Source of the DNA: CALOCN01 sp942491735
Lineage (GTDB): Bacteria; Eisenbacteria; RBG-16-71-46; JABDJR01
DNA length: 64,000 bases
NCBI GenBank assembly: GCA_942491735.1
Contig: CALOCN010000014.1
Span: forward strand, 1,116,001 to 1,180,000
Reading direction: 5' to 3'
Part shown: piece by piece, positions 63,297 through 64,000 of the stretch
How positions within the stretch are numbered: the first letter of the stretch is position 1
Layout of the letters: the number at the start of each line of letters is the position of its first letter
Program-made: the position numbers and the translations under genes
Notes under the pieces: generated by a model
Database searches by the model: none
Told to the model about the DNA's origin: nothing
The model's input: the letters and a program-made list of their open reading frames with translations, nothing else

Positions 63297-63961
63297 TGAA
63301 GAGGCTCAAGCTGGTCGCGGTGGTCTCCACCGGGGGGGCTGTGCTCAACGAGGTCCTGGGGAGCGGGTTCTTCCGCGAACGGGTCCACTCGGTGGTCTCG
63401 GACCGGCCGTGCGAGGGGGAAGCCAAGGCCGCTGCCCACGGCGTGCCGGTACATGCCTTCCATGATCCGGACCCGGAGACATTTTCCGCCCGGCTCCGAA
63501 CGCACCTCGACGAGAACGGGATCGACTACGTCGTCTCCTACTACACGAACTTCTTCTCCCAGGCGTTGCGCGATGCCTACCGGGACCGGCTCATCAATCT
63601 GCATCCCTCGGTGCTTCCCGCATTCAAGGGGATGGACGGATTCGGCGATACCGTGAAGTATCACGCACGCTTCGCCGGGAACACGGTGGAGTTCATCGAT
63701 CAGGTCATGGACGAGGGAAAGATGATCCTTCAGACCGTTTGTCCCCTGGATCCCGAGGACGTCGCGGGGACGCGTCACACGGTGTTTGTTCACCAATGCC
63801 GCGCGTTGCTCCAGGTGGTACGGTGGCTGGAAGAGGATCGCATCCGGGTCGACGGACGCCGGGTGACGGTGGCCGGGGCACGCTATGACCAACCCATGTT
63901 TTCGCCGTCCCTGGATAGCGAGGAAGCGATCCGGTGGACGCCGCCCTCCCCGGGCGAGTAA
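63296..63961 (+). CDS. PurN/sugar N-formyltransferase-like protein
   Basis: A 221-residue formyltransferase. Catalytic Asn101, His103 (NLHPSVLPAFKG) and Asp139 line up in spacing with PurN Asn106, His108 and Asp144. N10-formyl-tetrahydrofolate is the expected donor. In a locus with an aminotransferase the acceptor is probably a nucleotide-bound 4-amino sugar, but PurN's own purine substrate cannot be excluded by sequence. It overlaps the GNAT stop and is probably cotranscribed. Confidence 0.75.
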   Translation: MKRLKLVAVVSTGGAVLNEVLGSGFFRERVHSVVSDRPCEGEAKAAAHGVPVHAFHDPDPETFSARLRTHLDENGIDYVVSYYTNFFSQALRDAYRDRLINLHPSVLPAFKGMDGFGDTVKYHARFAGNTVEFIDQVMDEGKMILQTVCPLDPEDVAGTRHTVFVHQCRALLQVVRWLEEDRIRVDGRRVTVAGARYDQPMFSPSLDSEEAIRWTPPSPGE

Positions 63962-63972
63962 GAGGTCGGAGT

Positions 63973-64000
63973 ATGCACGCACGCAACATTCAGGAATTCG
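63973..64000 (+). CDS. Start of a gene truncated by the window edge
   Basis: ATG at 63973 begins MHARNIQEF, preceded by GGAG four bases upstream (gaggtcggagt), eleven bases after the formyltransferase stop. It is probably the next gene of the glycan locus. Too short to identify. Confidence 0.5.

Overview
The window is a G+C-rich bacterial chromosome segment. It was read from the sequence alone, with no database search. The gene content fits a Gram-negative member of the FCB-like groups (Krumholzibacteriota, Eisenbacteria or Gemmatimonadota type); this is an inference. Supporting features are a secreted metzincin-like protease with a FlgD-like C-terminal sorting domain, a TonB-dependent receptor with a carboxypeptidase-regulatory N-domain, an ECF sigma factor of the TIGR02999 type, a PEP-CTERM protein, diheme MauG-type cytochromes, and Wzm/Wzt glycan export. 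I found no mobile elements, tRNAs, rRNAs or CRISPR arrays, and no gene-free stretch longer than 300 bases.

Layout. 1-6.5 kb holds a secreted protease, a PqiA-like membrane protein, a GT-C glycosyltransferase, a lone type IV pilin and a RluA-type pseudouridine synthase with an altered catalytic motif. 6.5-10.5 kb is a minus-strand operon: NHL propeller, diheme peroxidase, secreted protein and HExxH protein. 10.6-16.5 kb is a tight minus-strand redox operon (DUF6599-like, Tat-exported DUF362, polyferredoxin membrane protein, Tat-exported aldo/keto reductase with a C-terminal Cys cluster) lying just downstream of an ECF sigma gene. 16.5-25.7 kb holds housekeeping and orphan genes: a P-loop protein, DUF1028, DUF2461, bL28, a ferredoxin-TPR fusion, a prolyl-tRNA editing protein, a TonB-C protein, an ABC exporter and GtrA. 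25.8-34 kb holds a large secreted GY-repeat protein, an AlkD-like protein, a Cache-kinase, a zinc metallopeptidase, and an ArsR-type regulator divergent from a serine hydrolase. 34-38.3 kb is a two-gene molybdoenzyme complex. 38.5-44.9 kb holds TetR-thioredoxin, a WD40 lipoprotein, a GT9 glycosyltransferase, a PEP-CTERM protein, a glycosyltransferase-like protein, an AI-2E transporter and a META lipoprotein. 45-55.9 kb holds a propeller-diheme cytochrome, a TonB receptor with its lipoprotein, an ALDH7, a hexapeptide protein and an M16 protease pair. 56-64 kb is a surface-glycan locus: PhyH oxygenase, GH43-like propeller, DegT aminotransferase, GT2, Wzt/Wzm exporter, GNAT and sugar formyltransferase.

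Regulation. Many starts have no Shine-Dalgarno sequence but carry a TANNNT-type -10 box 6-9 bases before the ATG, which points to frequent leaderless transcription. Better promoters show a TTGA-type -35 box 17 bases from a TAnnnT box. Two local regulators have visible operator candidates: the TetR gene before thioredoxin has a perfect 12-bp palindrome, and the ArsR-type gene has phased direct repeats over overlapping divergent promoters.

Working together. The strongest themes are extracytoplasmic electron transfer (two diheme cytochromes, two polyferredoxin membrane proteins, a molybdoenzyme, DUF362/AKR) and envelope glycan synthesis, probably including an N-formylated amino sugar.
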